A DNA stretch of 64,000 nucleotides from Idiomarina fontislapidosi. GTDB taxonomy: Bacteria > Pseudomonadota > Gammaproteobacteria > Enterobacterales > Alteromonadaceae. Both the position numbers and the translations under genes were made by a program. This document shows positions 34,765-44,667 of this stretch, one piece after another (position 1 is the stretch's first letter; every line of letters starts with the position of its first letter). The stretch is taken from assembly GCF_003226255.1 (NCBI RefSeq), contig NZ_QJST01000013.1:1-64000 (forward strand). Reading direction: 5' to 3'. Below the pieces are notes generated by a model. It was not told the DNA's origin. It saw only the letters and a list, made by a program, of their open reading frames with translations, and made no database searches.

Positions 34765-35490
34765 ATGTGTCGCATGAACCAACGTCGAAGCGAGTCAGCT
34801 ATGAGAAATCCAATTCAATGCAATCAGTGCAGTATGCAATCCATTTGCGTACCTGCGGGCTTGGTATCAAGCGAAATCGATAAATTGGATAAAAGTAGCC
34901 GCGAACCCCATGTCTACAGTAAACGCGATATGGTTTATAGCCCCGACCAACCCTTACACTCGTTATTTGCAGTAAAGAGCGGTTCTGTGAAGTGCTACAC
35001 CATTGATAGTGATGGTAAGCAACAGATTACAAGCTTCCACTTAACTGGCGATATCATCGGTATGGAGTCAATTTCTAATGGCGCCGCGGTCACCTACTGT
35101 GAGGCAATGGAAACCTCAATGCTGTGTGAAATTAAGCTGAACCGACTGTTCGCACAAAACTTTACAGGGGTTGATAAAAATTTACTCAGATTGTTGAGCC
35201 ACCGTATTGGACAACGCAACACGCACTATCTTAACGTCGTTAATACGACTGCCGAGCAACGTGTTGCATCTTTTATTATGGGGTTATCCGATCACCTCTA
35301 TGAGCACGGTTTCTCGCGCAACGAGTTTAAACTCCCAATGACCCGTACTGACATTGCCAACTACCTTGGACTCGCCGTAGAAACTGTGAGCCGCGTGTTT
35401 TCCTCCCTTAAACAAAAGGATATCATCGACACGAAGCAGTCGATTTTATTTATCCAAGCGCCAGCTGAACTCAAACAGATGGCGAGCTAA
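34765..35490 (+). CDS. fnr: FNR-type oxygen-sensing regulator
   Basis: 241 residues from ATG 34765 behind AGGGGAAG; ATG 34774 and 34801 are alternatives. Cysteines 19, 22, 28 and 112 correspond to the four [4Fe-4S] ligands of E. coli FNR (C-x2-C-x5-C plus a distant C). The cAMP-like sensor domain spans ~50-145 and the CRP-type helix-turn-helix ends with [11 protein letters not shown], carrying the E-x-x-S-R residues that read TTGAT. Active without oxygen. Two sites lie in its own promoter and others near genes in this window. Confidence 0.95.
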   Translation: MCRMNQRRSESAMRNPIQCNQCSMQSICVPAGLVSSEIDKLDKSSREPHVYSKRDMVYSPDQPLHSLFAVKSGSVKCYTIDSDGKQQITSFHLTGDIIGMESISNGAAVTYCEAMETSMLCEIKLNRLFAQNFTGVDKNLLRLLSHRIGQRNTHYLNVVNTTAEQRVASFIMGLSDHLYEHGFSRNEFKLPMTRTDIANYLGLAVETVSRVFSSLKQKDIIDTKQSILFIQAPAELKQMAS

Positions 35491-35507
35491 AACTTAAGAG
35501 AGGTATC

Positions 35508-36680
35508 ATGCCGCAACCTGCATTCGATTGGTCAGATCCACTGAATTTACGCCATCAACTGACTGAAGAAGAGCTGTTAATACAAAAAACAGCCCATCAA
35601 TATGCACAAGCCAAGCTGATGCCTCGCGTCCAATCCGCGTTTCGTGAAGAGCGATTTGACCGAGATATCATGCGGGAGTTGGGACAGCTTGGGTTACTCG
35701 GGGCAACGATTCCTGAGACTTACGGAGGCGCGGGTGTTAACCATGTCAGCTATGGTTTGATCGCGCGCGAAATCGAGCGCGTCGACAGCGGTTATCGTAG
35801 TGCGATGAGCGTACAGTCGTCGCTTGTCATGCACCCTATTTACGCCTTCGGCAGTGAACAACAACGCGAAAAATATCTACCGAAATTAGCAACGGGTGAA
35901 TGGGTGGGCAGTTTCGGTTTGACGGAGCCTGACGCGGGATCCGACCCTGCGAGCATGCGCACAAAGGCGGTTAAAACGGCAAACGGCTACCGAATTAATG
36001 GTTCAAAGATGTGGATTACCAACGCCCCCATCGCCGACGTATTTGTCGTTTGGGCAAAACTCGAAGATGATATTGTTGGCTTTATCCTTGATCGCGATAT
36101 GCCTGGCTTATCCACCCCCGAGATTGAGGGTAAGTTTTCACTACGTGCGTCGATTACTGGTGAGATCGTTATGGATGACGTTGAGGTCAGTGAGGCGCAG
36201 TTACTTCCTAACGTAAGCGGACTCAAGGGTCCCTTCAGTTGCCTCAACAAGGCTCGCTACGGTATCGCTTGGGGCGCCATGGGCGCCGCGGAATTTTGCT
36301 GGCACGCGGCCCGTCAGTATACCCTTGACCGTGAACAATTTGGTCGCCCGCTTGCCGCCAACCAACTGATTCAAAAAAAATTAGCGGATATGCAAACCGA
36401 GATCAGCTTAGGCTTGTTGGCTGCGCTACAAGCAGGTCGTCAACTCGATTTAGATGCACTTAATCCAACCGCTATTTCGCTTATTAAGCGCAACAACTGT
36501 GGTAAGGCACTCGATATCGCGCGCCAATCGCGTGATATGCATGGCGGCAACGGTATCTCCGATGAATATCATGTGATACGCCATGTCATGAACCTCGAAT
36601 CCGTTAATACCTACGAAGGCACCCACGATGTCCATGCGCTCATACTGGGTCGTGGCCAAACTGGCATAAGTGCGTTTTAA
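35508..36680 (+). CDS. gcdH: Glutaryl-CoA dehydrogenase-like acyl-CoA dehydrogenase
   Basis: 390 residues. The glutaryl-CoA dehydrogenase pattern is strong: DPL-LR-QLTEEE at the start, [37 protein letters not shown], and catalytic glutamate in [15 protein letters not shown]. It oxidises and decarboxylates glutaryl-CoA to crotonyl-CoA in lysine/tryptophan breakdown. It starts 18 bases after fnr with its own AGAGG, so may be cotranscribed with fnr. Confidence 0.92.
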   Translation: MPQPAFDWSDPLNLRHQLTEEELLIQKTAHQYAQAKLMPRVQSAFREERFDRDIMRELGQLGLLGATIPETYGGAGVNHVSYGLIAREIERVDSGYRSAMSVQSSLVMHPIYAFGSEQQREKYLPKLATGEWVGSFGLTEPDAGSDPASMRTKAVKTANGYRINGSKMWITNAPIADVFVVWAKLEDDIVGFILDRDMPGLSTPEIEGKFSLRASITGEIVMDDVEVSEAQLLPNVSGLKGPFSCLNKARYGIAWGAMGAAEFCWHAARQYTLDREQFGRPLAANQLIQKKLADMQTEISLGLLAALQAGRQLDLDALNPTAISLIKRNNCGKALDIARQSRDMHGGNGISDEYHVIRHVMNLESVNTYEGTHDVHALILGRGQTGISAF

Positions 36681-36698
36681 GCTGTTCAATCTGATACT

Positions 36699-36718
36699 GA
36701 GGGGTTAATGAACCCCTC
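36699..36718. terminator. Hairpin between gcdH and the chemoreceptor gene
   Basis: A perfect 8-bp stem GAGGGGTT / AACCCCTC with loop AATG lies between the converging genes and covers the chemoreceptor stop. No long T-tract follows on either strand, so a weak bidirectional terminator is the likeliest role. Confidence 0.45.
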
Positions 36719-38405
36719 GGTCATTAAGGTGAGCTTGATACGCTTTGTCACTATGCTGAATATGTTGAAGTAACCAACGCTTCACAAACTCGAGTAGTTC
36801 GCCCACTACCTGATCGCCTCGCTCTATACGGTTTCGAAACTCAACCACCTGCTGCACTAACTGTTGATGCTTGTGCTTATGCGCGGCTAAATCGGGGTAG
36901 TCATGCCGCTCCATCAACAGCTCTTCGTAGCTAAAATGGGTTGCTGTATAGTTAATCAACGAGCTTAGCAAACGCTCTACGGCTTGCTGATCGCCACCAC
37001 GTTGTTGTATCCGATAAAGCTCATTGGCAATGTAAATCAACCGCTGATGCTGCCGGTTAATTTCTTCAATGCCGACATCAAACTGAGGTGACCATTCGAT
37101 AAGCTTTTCTTGTTGTGCTAATCGCGACTCAATGGTTTGCGCGTCCACAGAATAACGATCCCCTAAAGACTGTATTTCGCCACCCAACGTCGTTAACTGT
37201 GCGGCACTTTCCAGCGCGTGTTGTGAGTAACTATCCACTTCTTTAGCCGCATCAGTTGCCGTAGTAATCGCCTCTTTTATCGTCGTCGTGGTCATCGCCT
37301 GCTGCTCCGTTGCAGAGGCTACCTGGGTATTTAAATCAGTAATTTGATGGGTAAAGGTCACGATCGTATCGAGCGCCGCTTCTGCCTCCTCCGCCGATAG
37401 TTTGGCACGCTCAGCCTGTTGGGCATTGTTATTTAAACTACTGACCGCCTGCTGGGTATTCTGCTCCAAACGTTCTACCACGTTTTGGATTTCACCTGTC
37501 GAGGTTTGCACTCGGTGAGCGAGCTTGCGTACTTCATCTGCGACGACTGCAAATCCACGTCCTGTTTCCCCGGCCCTTGCTGCCTCAATAGCGGCATTAA
37601 GTGCAAGTAAGTTAGTTTGTTCAGCGATATCATTAATGGTAGTTAAAATCGTACCAATGGCTTTGCTGTCCTCGGACAAACTTTTGATAACCGATTGTGA
37701 ATGCAGAATATCTTCGCTCAGCGTCACGTTGTGCTTTGCTAGTTGCTGCACACGCTCACGCCCACTACTTGCAGCATTGAGGCTTTCTTGCGCGCTGGTC
37801 GCAGCCCGTTGAGTTGATTCCGACACCTCATTGATAGCAGCGGTCATTTGCTCTGCTGCCGATGACACCTGGTACATGGTGTCAGCTTGCTGCTTGGTTT
37901 TTTCTGCCAATGCTTTATTGGCATCATAATTCGCCGTGCCCAAGCGATTCAGGCCGTCACTGGCAGTACGAATCGCATGCACCGAGTAACTGGTTTCGAT
38001 AGAAATGGTGTTAAGCCGCTCTGTTAAACGCGCCAGTTCGTCACTGCCTTTAAGGTGTGCGGTATTATTCAAATCGCCGTTGGCCAACGCATTCGATATT
38101 CGGTTAGCTTCGCCTAATGAACGCTTGATTCCCGTATACATCGCGGTAAATATCAACAGCTGAGCTAACACCATGCCAGCAAGCATGACTGCATTCCAAA
38201 GAATCACTTGCTTAGGGTCGCTGATATCAACCGCGTGGCCATTAAGCGCGGCTTGTTGGCGCTGGTAAGAGTCCCACATCATCAACAAGCTAAGCACGAT
38301 GACGGGCAAAAACAATAGACTTCCCGTCACAATAAATTTATTTCTGAATCGTAGATTATTAAAAAACAGTTGAATGGGTTTGGTGATTGAAATAAGTACG
38401 TGCAC
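36705..38405 (-). CDS. Chemoreceptor with C-terminal bacteriohaemerythrin domain
   Basis: 566 residues from GTG 38405 behind GGAGGG. Two membrane helices (about 25-45, 68-88) with only a short ~20-residue periplasmic loop, then HAMP, the signalling domain (hairpin [22 protein letters not shown]) and a haemerythrin domain from ~435. The di-iron ligands are visible: INRQH, H-F-S-Y-E-E, H-KHKH and QHIQHSD. With almost no periplasmic sensor, oxygen sensing by the di-iron centre is the likely input, comparable to DcrH. The gene has a perfect FNR site upstream, fitting a microaerobic role. Confidence 0.93.
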   Translation of the reverse strand: MHVLISITKPIQLFFNNLRFRNKFIVTGSLLFLPVIVLSLLMMWDSYQRQQAALNGHAVDISDPKQVILWNAVMLAGMVLAQLLIFTAMYTGIKRSLGEANRISNALANGDLNNTAHLKGSDELARLTERLNTISIETSYSVHAIRTASDGLNRLGTANYDANKALAEKTKQQADTMYQVSSAAEQMTAAINEVSESTQRAATSAQESLNAASSGRERVQQLAKHNVTLSEDILHSQSVIKSLSEDSKAIGTILTTINDIAEQTNLLALNAAIEAARAGETGRGFAVVADEVRKLAHRVQTSTGEIQNVVERLEQNTQQAVSSLNNNAQQAERAKLSAEEAEAALDTIVTFTHQITDLNTQVASATEQQAMTTTTIKEAITTATDAAKEVDSYSQHALESAAQLTTLGGEIQSLGDRYSVDAQTIESRLAQQEKLIEWSPQFDVGIEEINRQHQRLIYIANELYRIQQRGGDQQAVERLLSSLINYTATHFSYEELLMERHDYPDLAAHKHKHQQLVQQVVEFRNRIERGDQVVGELLEFVKRWLLQHIQHSDKAYQAHLNDRGVH

Positions 38406-38487
38406 AAGCCCTCCGAAATTGGCTCACATGACTACCCAAGCGGTAACCTTGATGAACGCACGTTATCCAATTTCAGGGTATAGTGAG

Positions 38488-38501
38488 TTGATCAAGATCA
38501 A
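38488..38501 (-). promoter_or_regulatory. Perfect FNR site upstream of haemerythrin chemoreceptor
   Basis: TTGATCAAGATCAA fits TTGATnnnnATCAA fully, 83 bases before the GTG start of the chemoreceptor. It partly overlaps an inverted repeat behind ppx (38495-38523). Confidence 0.65.
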
Positions 38502-38523
38502 GTCTTCACTAAAGACTTGATCT
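38495..38523. terminator. Perfect 12-bp inverted repeat after ppx
   Basis: AGATCAAGTCTT and AAGACTTGATCT are separated by CACTA, 23 bases beyond the ppx stop. A strong hairpin for the ppk-ppx transcript, but without a T-tract; it overlaps the FNR-type site and may be a dual-use element. Confidence 0.5.
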
Positions 38524-38545
38524 GACCCAACAGAAGACATTTAAC

Positions 38546-40084
38546 TTAGGCAATAACCAACTGGTACCCAAGAACACTTAGATGTTTGTTCTCGCGTTCA
38601 ATATCGGCGGCTAAGATGGCGCTGTTAGCTAAGGGTCCTTGTAGCTTTAACATCAAAGTCGAGCCCTTTAGACTGACGGACCGCAGTGCATCATGGGTTT
38701 GTCGGCTCGCATTTAAAAGCACACCTAAACGAATCACCACTATCATTCTAGCCACCGTCAGATGATCGAACTGCGCGAAATCGGATAGGTCTTCGGCGCT
38801 GATTTTCTTACGAAAATAGCGGCATAGTAAGGCAAGGACACGTTGCTCATCGGAGCTAAAGCCGGGCATATAGGCGTTTGAGAGAATATAGCCCGAATGT
38901 TTTTGAATTCCGCTCGAACTGATGTTCATACCCACTTCATGTAAACCACTCGCGCCTGTGAGCAACAGTTTGATATCAGGCGTGTTGAGTTTCCACGCTT
39001 TCCCCACGCCTTCCAACACACGTTCGACGGAAGCTAATACCCGCTCAGCTTGCGCATCATCGACTTGATAACGCACCGCCATACTTTGGATTGTTTTATA
39101 ACGGATATCCTTATGAAAAACCGCTTGTTCGGCAAGCTCAAACAGCACGCCTTCACGCAATGCGGCATCCACAGAATTCAAACGATCGATATTGAGTTCT
39201 TCACATACTGCGATCAGTACAGCTAATCCACCCACAATTGACGGTATACGAGCTGGCTCAACCTCAGCGGGATCGATCTGTGCTAAGTCTTTTAATGCGA
39301 GCAGCTTGTCTCGCAGTTGATGTAGCTGCTGAAGTTCAATGCTGAGGTCGCCCTCGGTGTTAGGATGAATCCACTTAGCCAGGGCTTTGATGGTACCCGA
39401 GGTGCCCAATACTTGCTCCGCCCGCGCGCGCTTCAATTGCTTACTAAATGGCTCAAGCTCTTGTTTGACGCTTAAAACCGCTTTATTAAAGCGCTTTTCG
39501 GTAATTTTGCCTTTAGCAAAAAAGCGTTCTGACACCACCAAGCTACCAAAACTCTTGGATAATAGCAGTTCGGGAACCTCATCCTTGCCCACAGCAAACT
39601 CAGTACTGCCACCGCCAATATCAATAATTAACCGGGGACCTCTAAATGGCACCGCTTGCGCCACACCAAGATAGATAAGACGCGCTTCCTCTCGACCGGA
39701 GATAACCTCAATTGGAAAGGGCAGGAGCTGTCGAGCAGCCTGGATGAACTCTTTGCGATTATTAGCTTCACGTAAGGTGTGGGTGGCAACGACACGCACC
39801 CGTTCTGGTGCGAAGTCTCTCAGGTGCATCGCAAATTGCGATAAAGCATCCAATCCGCGTTCGAACGCCTCGACACTGATTCCTTTACTTAACAGCCCCT
39901 CAGCAAGTGAGACACGCTGTTTGAACTTATGGATGGGCTGGATTTGCCCTTCAATCACGCGACCAATGATCAGGTGAAAGCTATTCGAACCTAAATCAAG
40001 CGCAGCTAAATGTTCACGGCTATCGGACTTTAGCCACTCTGAATCATTTGTTTGAGTCATAGACTCTTCGTTTGAAGTATTCAT
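38546..40084 (-). CDS. ppx: Exopolyphosphatase / pppGpp phosphohydrolase
   Basis: 512 residues, or 504 from the likelier ATG 40060 (GAAGAG upstream). Ppx/GppA motifs: ALDLGSNSFHLIIGR near the start, IDIGGGSTEF, and GTSGT-KALA; the C-terminal HD-like domain (from ~320) marks the full-length Ppx. Hydrolyses polyphosphate from chain ends. Overlaps the ppk stop, so coupled with the synthase whose product it degrades. Confidence 0.94.
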   Translation of the reverse strand: MNTSNEESMTQTNDSEWLKSDSREHLAALDLGSNSFHLIIGRVIEGQIQPIHKFKQRVSLAEGLLSKGISVEAFERGLDALSQFAMHLRDFAPERVRVVATHTLREANNRKEFIQAARQLLPFPIEVISGREEARLIYLGVAQAVPFRGPRLIIDIGGGSTEFAVGKDEVPELLLSKSFGSLVVSERFFAKGKITEKRFNKAVLSVKQELEPFSKQLKRARAEQVLGTSGTIKALAKWIHPNTEGDLSIELQQLHQLRDKLLALKDLAQIDPAEVEPARIPSIVGGLAVLIAVCEELNIDRLNSVDAALREGVLFELAEQAVFHKDIRYKTIQSMAVRYQVDDAQAERVLASVERVLEGVGKAWKLNTPDIKLLLTGASGLHEVGMNISSSGIQKHSGYILSNAYMPGFSSDEQRVLALLCRYFRKKISAEDLSDFAQFDHLTVARMIVVIRLGVLLNASRQTHDALRSVSLKGSTLMLKLQGPLANSAILAADIERENKHLSVLGYQLVIA

Positions 40085-42119
40085 GTATTTTTAATTGTGA
40101 CCTCAACCGCTTTCGACGCGTCAGCTGACTGCGCTCAGACACTGGCGTGACATACTCATTCACTTGTTCAGCATCAATACGTCTGGCTTTGATATTATCG
40201 TTCCACTGCATATCCATAACAGCCAGTATATCTTGTTGAGCAGCGTGATCGTAGATTGGGCATGCAACCTCAACCCGATGATCGACATTTCGCGTCATCA
40301 AATCAGCCGACGAAATAAATACCTTTGTATCACCATCATTACCAAAGATATACACGCGCGCATGCTCTAAAAAGCGATCGACGATACTGATGATCTCTAT
40401 ATTTTCACTTAGTTTAGGTATATTGGGGCGCAATGTGCACATTCCGCGGACAATACACCGAATCCGAACACCTGCCCTACTCGCGCGATATAGCTGCACG
40501 ATGAGTGCATTATCGACGAGGTTATTCACTTTTAGAAAAATTTCAGCCGGCTTACCATTTTTCGCATGATTAATTTCTCGCTCAATGAGCTCATTAATAC
40601 GCGTGCGTAGATTATTCGGCGCCACCAACAACTGATGCCAAGGATAAAAGCGATAGGGTTGCTCAAGATAATTAAACACGTTCTCAATATCTGAGCAGAT
40701 TTCTGGATGACAGGTAAACAAGCTAAAGTCAGTATAGAGTTTCGCTGTTTTCTCATGGAAGTTACCGGTACCAATGACTCCGTAGCGACGAATCGCCTGC
40801 TCCTCTTGTCGATGTATCAGCAGGAGTTTGGAGTGTACCTTGAGGCCTTGCAGACCAAAAATAACCTTAACACCCGACTCGGTCAGTTCCTTTGCCCACT
40901 CTATATTGGCCTCTTCATCAAAGCGTGCCTGCAATTCGACCATTACAGTAACTTTTTTACCGTTTTGCACGGCATCCATCAATGAATGAATGATGCGAGA
41001 GTTAGGGGCAACTCGATAAATACACATGTGAATTTTTATCACATGGGGGTCGTAACACGACTGTCGAATCACTTCGGTGAAGTGAGCAAATCGATGGTAT
41101 GGGTAATACAGTAAAATATCATTGCGCTTAATTGCGTCGAATACGTTATCTGCTTGCTCAAAACGTGGGTGTTTGAGCGTTGGAACCGAGGGATGCTCAA
41201 GCTTTTTGCCACCTAAATTCGAAAAGGTTAAAAAGTCTTTGGTATTTCGGTATCGCCCACCTGCCACCATCGCATCATATTGATTAAGGTGCAGCTTTTT
41301 ACTCAACAGATTGAGCATGTGAATAGGCATCGCTCGGTCGTAGACGAGCCGCACAGGATCCGCTTTTTCGCGTTGCTTTAATCCCTCTTCCATACGTTCT
41401 AGCAGGCTTTGTTCAATATCATCAGAGGGACGGTATTCTGCATCGCGAGTCATTTTAAACGAAAACGCGATAATCGACTGAAACGGTACAATGCCTTTAA
41501 ATAAACTGGCTAAATTAAGTAGTACAACGTCATCTAAAAATAAGACTTTGCGCAGTTTACTATCACGTTTTTTCGGCAAAATCACGAATCGAGAGAGTTC
41601 ATGAGACGGTATCTGAACGGCAGCGTATTTTCGTTGTCCAGCTTGTTGTAGCTGCGCCAGCAGGTAGGTTTTATCTTCATTAATGACTTTTACCAAATCC
41701 GTGGAGTCATTAATTAATATCGGGACGATTTGTGGTTTTATCTTACTATCAAAATATTCACGAAGGCCTATCTTTTCGTCCTCGGTAACCTGCTCGCCCG
41801 AGGCCCAAATAATATTCTCCGCCCGCAAAGCTTTAATGACTTTACGGTGAATCATTTCAAACTGCTCTTGTAACTGAACAACTTTTTGTTGAATCAGATT
41901 TAGCAGCCGCTCACTTTCCTTTCGTTGCGCATCGTTTTGAGCAAAGAAAATTCGACGACGTACGTCAGCGACACGGACTTGAAAGAACTCATCCATGTTT
42001 GATGAAAAGATACCGAGGAACCGCACCCGTTCAATAACAGGTACTTCTTCATCGTTTGCTTCTTGAAGCACACGCTCGTTAAAAGAAAGCCAACTTAATT
42101 CTTTAAAATAGAACTTCAT
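40044..42119 (-). CDS. ppk: Polyphosphate kinase
   Basis: 691 residues, full-length Ppk1. N-terminal ELSWLSFNERVLQEA, the central helical domain, and the two catalytic phospholipase-D-like domains. The autophosphorylated histidine lies in GVIGTGNFHEKTAKLYTD (about residue 435); R-x-I-V-R-G-M-C-x-LRP and SSADLMTRNVDHRVEV are further markers. Makes polyphosphate from ATP. First gene of ppk-ppx. Confidence 0.95.
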   Translation of the reverse strand: MKFYFKELSWLSFNERVLQEANDEEVPVIERVRFLGIFSSNMDEFFQVRVADVRRRIFFAQNDAQRKESERLLNLIQQKVVQLQEQFEMIHRKVIKALRAENIIWASGEQVTEDEKIGLREYFDSKIKPQIVPILINDSTDLVKVINEDKTYLLAQLQQAGQRKYAAVQIPSHELSRFVILPKKRDSKLRKVLFLDDVVLLNLASLFKGIVPFQSIIAFSFKMTRDAEYRPSDDIEQSLLERMEEGLKQREKADPVRLVYDRAMPIHMLNLLSKKLHLNQYDAMVAGGRYRNTKDFLTFSNLGGKKLEHPSVPTLKHPRFEQADNVFDAIKRNDILLYYPYHRFAHFTEVIRQSCYDPHVIKIHMCIYRVAPNSRIIHSLMDAVQNGKKVTVMVELQARFDEEANIEWAKELTESGVKVIFGLQGLKVHSKLLLIHRQEEQAIRRYGVIGTGNFHEKTAKLYTDFSLFTCHPEICSDIENVFNYLEQPYRFYPWHQLLVAPNNLRTRINELIEREINHAKNGKPAEIFLKVNNLVDNALIVQLYRASRAGVRIRCIVRGMCTLRPNIPKLSENIEIISIVDRFLEHARVYIFGNDGDTKVFISSADLMTRNVDHRVEVACPIYDHAAQQDILAVMDMQWNDNIKARRIDAEQVNEYVTPVSERSQLTRRKRLRSQLKIHEYFKRRVYDSNK

Positions 42120-42200
42120 ACCGAAAACGCCCAGCCGCTTATCTATCTACTATATAGGATAACGCGGCCAAGCGATTACAGTATGACAATAAAATGACAA

Positions 42201-42899
42201 CTAAAATGTGTAACGCAATGCAATCATCGCGACATACGGGTCAATCGCGACATCTGTTTGCTCGATCGTAGCGCCGTTTAATCTCACTGAGGCGGTGGTA
42301 TCAATGTCGATATGGCTTACCATCAACTGTGCGCCCCATCGGTCTGAGATGGTCCAGTTGACCCCCGCCTGTACCGCGGCACCCCACGAGTTGGACAATG
42401 CCAAATCAACGGTGTCATCACTACCGGCAACACCCAATGCTTGTAGCGTTTGGGTTAATTCGGAAGACGCTTGGTCATCAAAGAACGTGGTGTAGTTAAC
42501 GCCGACCCCGATAAAAGGCTTGAGTCCTTCGATGCTGGTGTCCCAGTGATATTGAGCAAATAGCGTTGGTGGCAAGTGTTTGGTTTTACCAATGGAAAGC
42601 CCACTTAATGCGCCAGAGCCATAAATATCATGGGCGAATGGAGTAGCAGCCACCAACTCAAGCCCCCAGCCGTTTTCCCACTGGTAGTCAAAGGTCAAGC
42701 CCAGCTGAGTGTTGGTGTTAACGGCGACACCGGTTGAGTTGGGCGATAAGCCAGCGACTTGCTCAACTGTGTTTAAAGGGCTACTGCTGTCGTCTGGGAT
42801 AACTGAGATAGCACCGACATTGATTGAAAAATCTTGCGCATGAGCAAAAGATGCGGCAAATAGCGTTGCGAATGCAACGGCGGAAGTTAAACGCTTCAT
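42201..42899 (-). CDS. ompW: Outer membrane protein OmpW
   Basis: 232 residues: signal peptide (MKRLTSAVAFATLFAASFAHA) followed by an eight-strand beta-barrel ending in the C-terminal RYTF expected for outer membrane insertion. Family signs: NVGAISVIPDD, GWGLELVAATPFAHDI, LPPTLFAQYHW. Passage of small hydrophobic compounds is proposed for OmpW. An FNR-type site lies upstream, as known for E. coli ompW. Confidence 0.93.
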   Translation of the reverse strand: MKRLTSAVAFATLFAASFAHAQDFSINVGAISVIPDDSSSPLNTVEQVAGLSPNSTGVAVNTNTQLGLTFDYQWENGWGLELVAATPFAHDIYGSGALSGLSIGKTKHLPPTLFAQYHWDTSIEGLKPFIGVGVNYTTFFDDQASSELTQTLQALGVAGSDDTVDLALSNSWGAAVQAGVNWTISDRWGAQLMVSHIDIDTTASVRLNGATIEQTDVAIDPYVAMIALRYTF

Positions 42900-42957
42900 G
42901 GGTCACTCCTACATTTAAATGACCCACGAAGCATAACCAGAATGCGGTTATTGAGGC

Positions 42958-42971
42958 TTGACCTGCATCAA
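42958..42971 (-). promoter_or_regulatory. FNR site upstream of ompW
   Basis: On the coding strand TTGATGCAGGTCAA, one mismatch from the consensus and almost identical to the hemN site (TTGATGCAAGTCAA); 59 bases before the ompW start. It lies just after the yebC stop. Confidence 0.65.
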
Positions 42972-42980
42972 CAGAGCTTT

Positions 42981-43697
42981 TTAAAGCTCTGCATTGTGAT
43001 AGATGTTTTGCACGTCATCACAATCATTCAGCATATCCATCAAACGTTCGAACATCGGCATGTCGTCTTCGGCAATTGCTGTTGTCACGTGCGGCACAAA
43101 TTGAATTTCGTCCGTGTCAAAGTCAATCTCAGCAAACGCCGCTGTCAATGCTTGACGCGCAGCCGCATACTCGGTGTGCGGCGCAAACACAGTAACAACA
43201 CCGTCATCAAACTCGACATCGCCGACATCCACATCTGCGTCCATTAATGCTTCAAGCACGTCATCTTCATTATCATGCTTGAACGCAAAGATCGCGCAAT
43301 GCTCAAACGAATGCATGACGCTGCCTTGCTCACCAATCTTACATTTGCTTTTAGTGAAACAGTTGCGCACTTCGCCAAACGTACGATTAGGATTATCGGT
43401 TAGGCACTCAACGATGACCATACAGTTACTCGGACCGTATCCCTCATAACGCGCGGGAGAAAAGTCTTCACCTGCGCCACCTTGAGCTTTATCGAGTGCT
43501 TTATCAATAACGTGTGACGGCACTTGTTCTTTTTTAGCTCGATCAATCAAGCTCCGTAATGCCAAGTTGGCATCGGGATCAGCCCCACCTTGTTTCGCAC
43601 AGACATAAATTTCACGACCAAAGCGGCTATATACTCGGCTTTTTGCGGTCGCTGTTTTTGCAATGGATTCTTTTCGGTTTTGATAGGCGCGGCCCAT
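42981..43697 (-). CDS. yebC: YebC/PmpR-family protein
   Basis: 238 residues with the family's three-domain outline: basic N-terminal helices (GRAYQNRKESIAKTATAKSRVYSRFGREI), PDAN-ALR, and GYGPSN-CMVIVE. YebC proteins act as transcription regulators, and a subset resolves ribosome stalling. This one begins MGRAYQNRKE, the YeeN-like subgroup, rather than the MAGHSKW form. The stop lies in an inverted repeat (CAGAGCTTT / AAAGCTCTG, 42972-42991). Confidence 0.92.
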   Translation of the reverse strand: MGRAYQNRKESIAKTATAKSRVYSRFGREIYVCAKQGGADPDANLALRSLIDRAKKEQVPSHVIDKALDKAQGGAGEDFSPARYEGYGPSNCMVIVECLTDNPNRTFGEVRNCFTKSKCKIGEQGSVMHSFEHCAIFAFKHDNEDDVLEALMDADVDVGDVEFDDGVVTVFAPHTEYAAARQALTAAFAEIDFDTDEIQFVPHVTTAIAEDDMPMFERLMDMLNDCDDVQNIYHNAEL

Positions 43698-43857
43698 AAT
43701 AGTCTCTCTTACCTTACAAATCAGTTCATAAAACGCACCAGATTTTACACAGCCAGAGCTAAACGGTCTATTTTATTCACAGATTTGTCATCGACTATTA
43801 AACCCACTGTCATGTTTAGCGACTATTTTTACAGCGTTCATCATCGGGAGGCTGAAC

Positions 43858-44667
43858 ATGAGCAAATATAAGCCATCAGTAAACACGCTGTTTCTTTCGG
43901 ATATTCACCTCGGTTCATCAACCAGCCATTGCGAGCTGCTTCTCGAGTTTTTAAAGCATATTCGCTTTAAAAAGTTAGTATTAGTTGGCGATATTATCGA
44001 TTTATGGGCAATTCGTAGCAAAGGCCAAGGTCTCGACGAATCCCATATTAAAGTGATTCGCAAATTGCTTAAGCAAGCACAAGAAGGCGTGCAAGTCGTT
44101 TATATTACCGGTAATCATGATGGCGGCTTACGCCAGTTACTCGACGACTACCCTTTTGATAAGGGCATCGTGAATATTCAATTGACCAACACTTATGATT
44201 ACCACGCGCTTAACGGCGATCGGTACATTGTGCTTCATGGTGATCAATTTGATAACCAGGTGCGAGGTCATCGTCTACTTAACTGGCTCGGTGATAACAT
44301 CTACGAGGGCTTGTTGAAGATAAACCGCATTTTTAATCGTTGGCGCTCGCAAAAAGGTTACGCTTACTGGAGTTTGGCTAAAGCGGTTAAATCACGCTCC
44401 TCGCAAGCACTCAAGTATGTCCATCGATATCAGCTTGCCGCGACCGCCTATGCCGAGCGTAAAGGTTATGATGGCGTCATCTGTGGTCACATCCACGTTG
44501 CTGCCGACCGCCACTTTAATAACACTCATTATTTAAACACCGGTGATTGGCAAGACTCGTGTAGTGCCGTTGTTGAACATGAAAATGGTGAATGGGAGTT
44601 GCTCGATGTGCCTTCTTGGCTGAATAGCCAAGCCAGTATCAAACAACTGAAGCCGCGTGTTGCTTAA
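43858..44667 (+). CDS. LpxH-like metallophosphoesterase
   Basis: 269 residues with all five calcineurin-like blocks: LSDIHLGS, GDIIDLW, GNHDG, LHGDQFD and CGHIH-A. Similar to UDP-2,3-diacylglucosamine hydrolase of the LpxH2 type or related membrane-linked phosphoesterases. ATG 43858 follows GGGAGG. The exact substrate is not shown by sequence. Confidence 0.85.
   Translation: MSKYKPSVNTLFLSDIHLGSSTSHCELLLEFLKHIRFKKLVLVGDIIDLWAIRSKGQGLDESHIKVIRKLLKQAQEGVQVVYITGNHDGGLRQLLDDYPFDKGIVNIQLTNTYDYHALNGDRYIVLHGDQFDNQVRGHRLLNWLGDNIYEGLLKINRIFNRWRSQKGYAYWSLAKAVKSRSSQALKYVHRYQLAATAYAERKGYDGVICGHIHVAADRHFNNTHYLNTGDWQDSCSAVVEHENGEWELLDVPSWLNSQASIKQLKPRVA

Noticed and set aside
42972-42991. Strong terminator after yebC
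   Set aside because: A perfect inverted repeat, but the loop is too tight and no T-tract follows.
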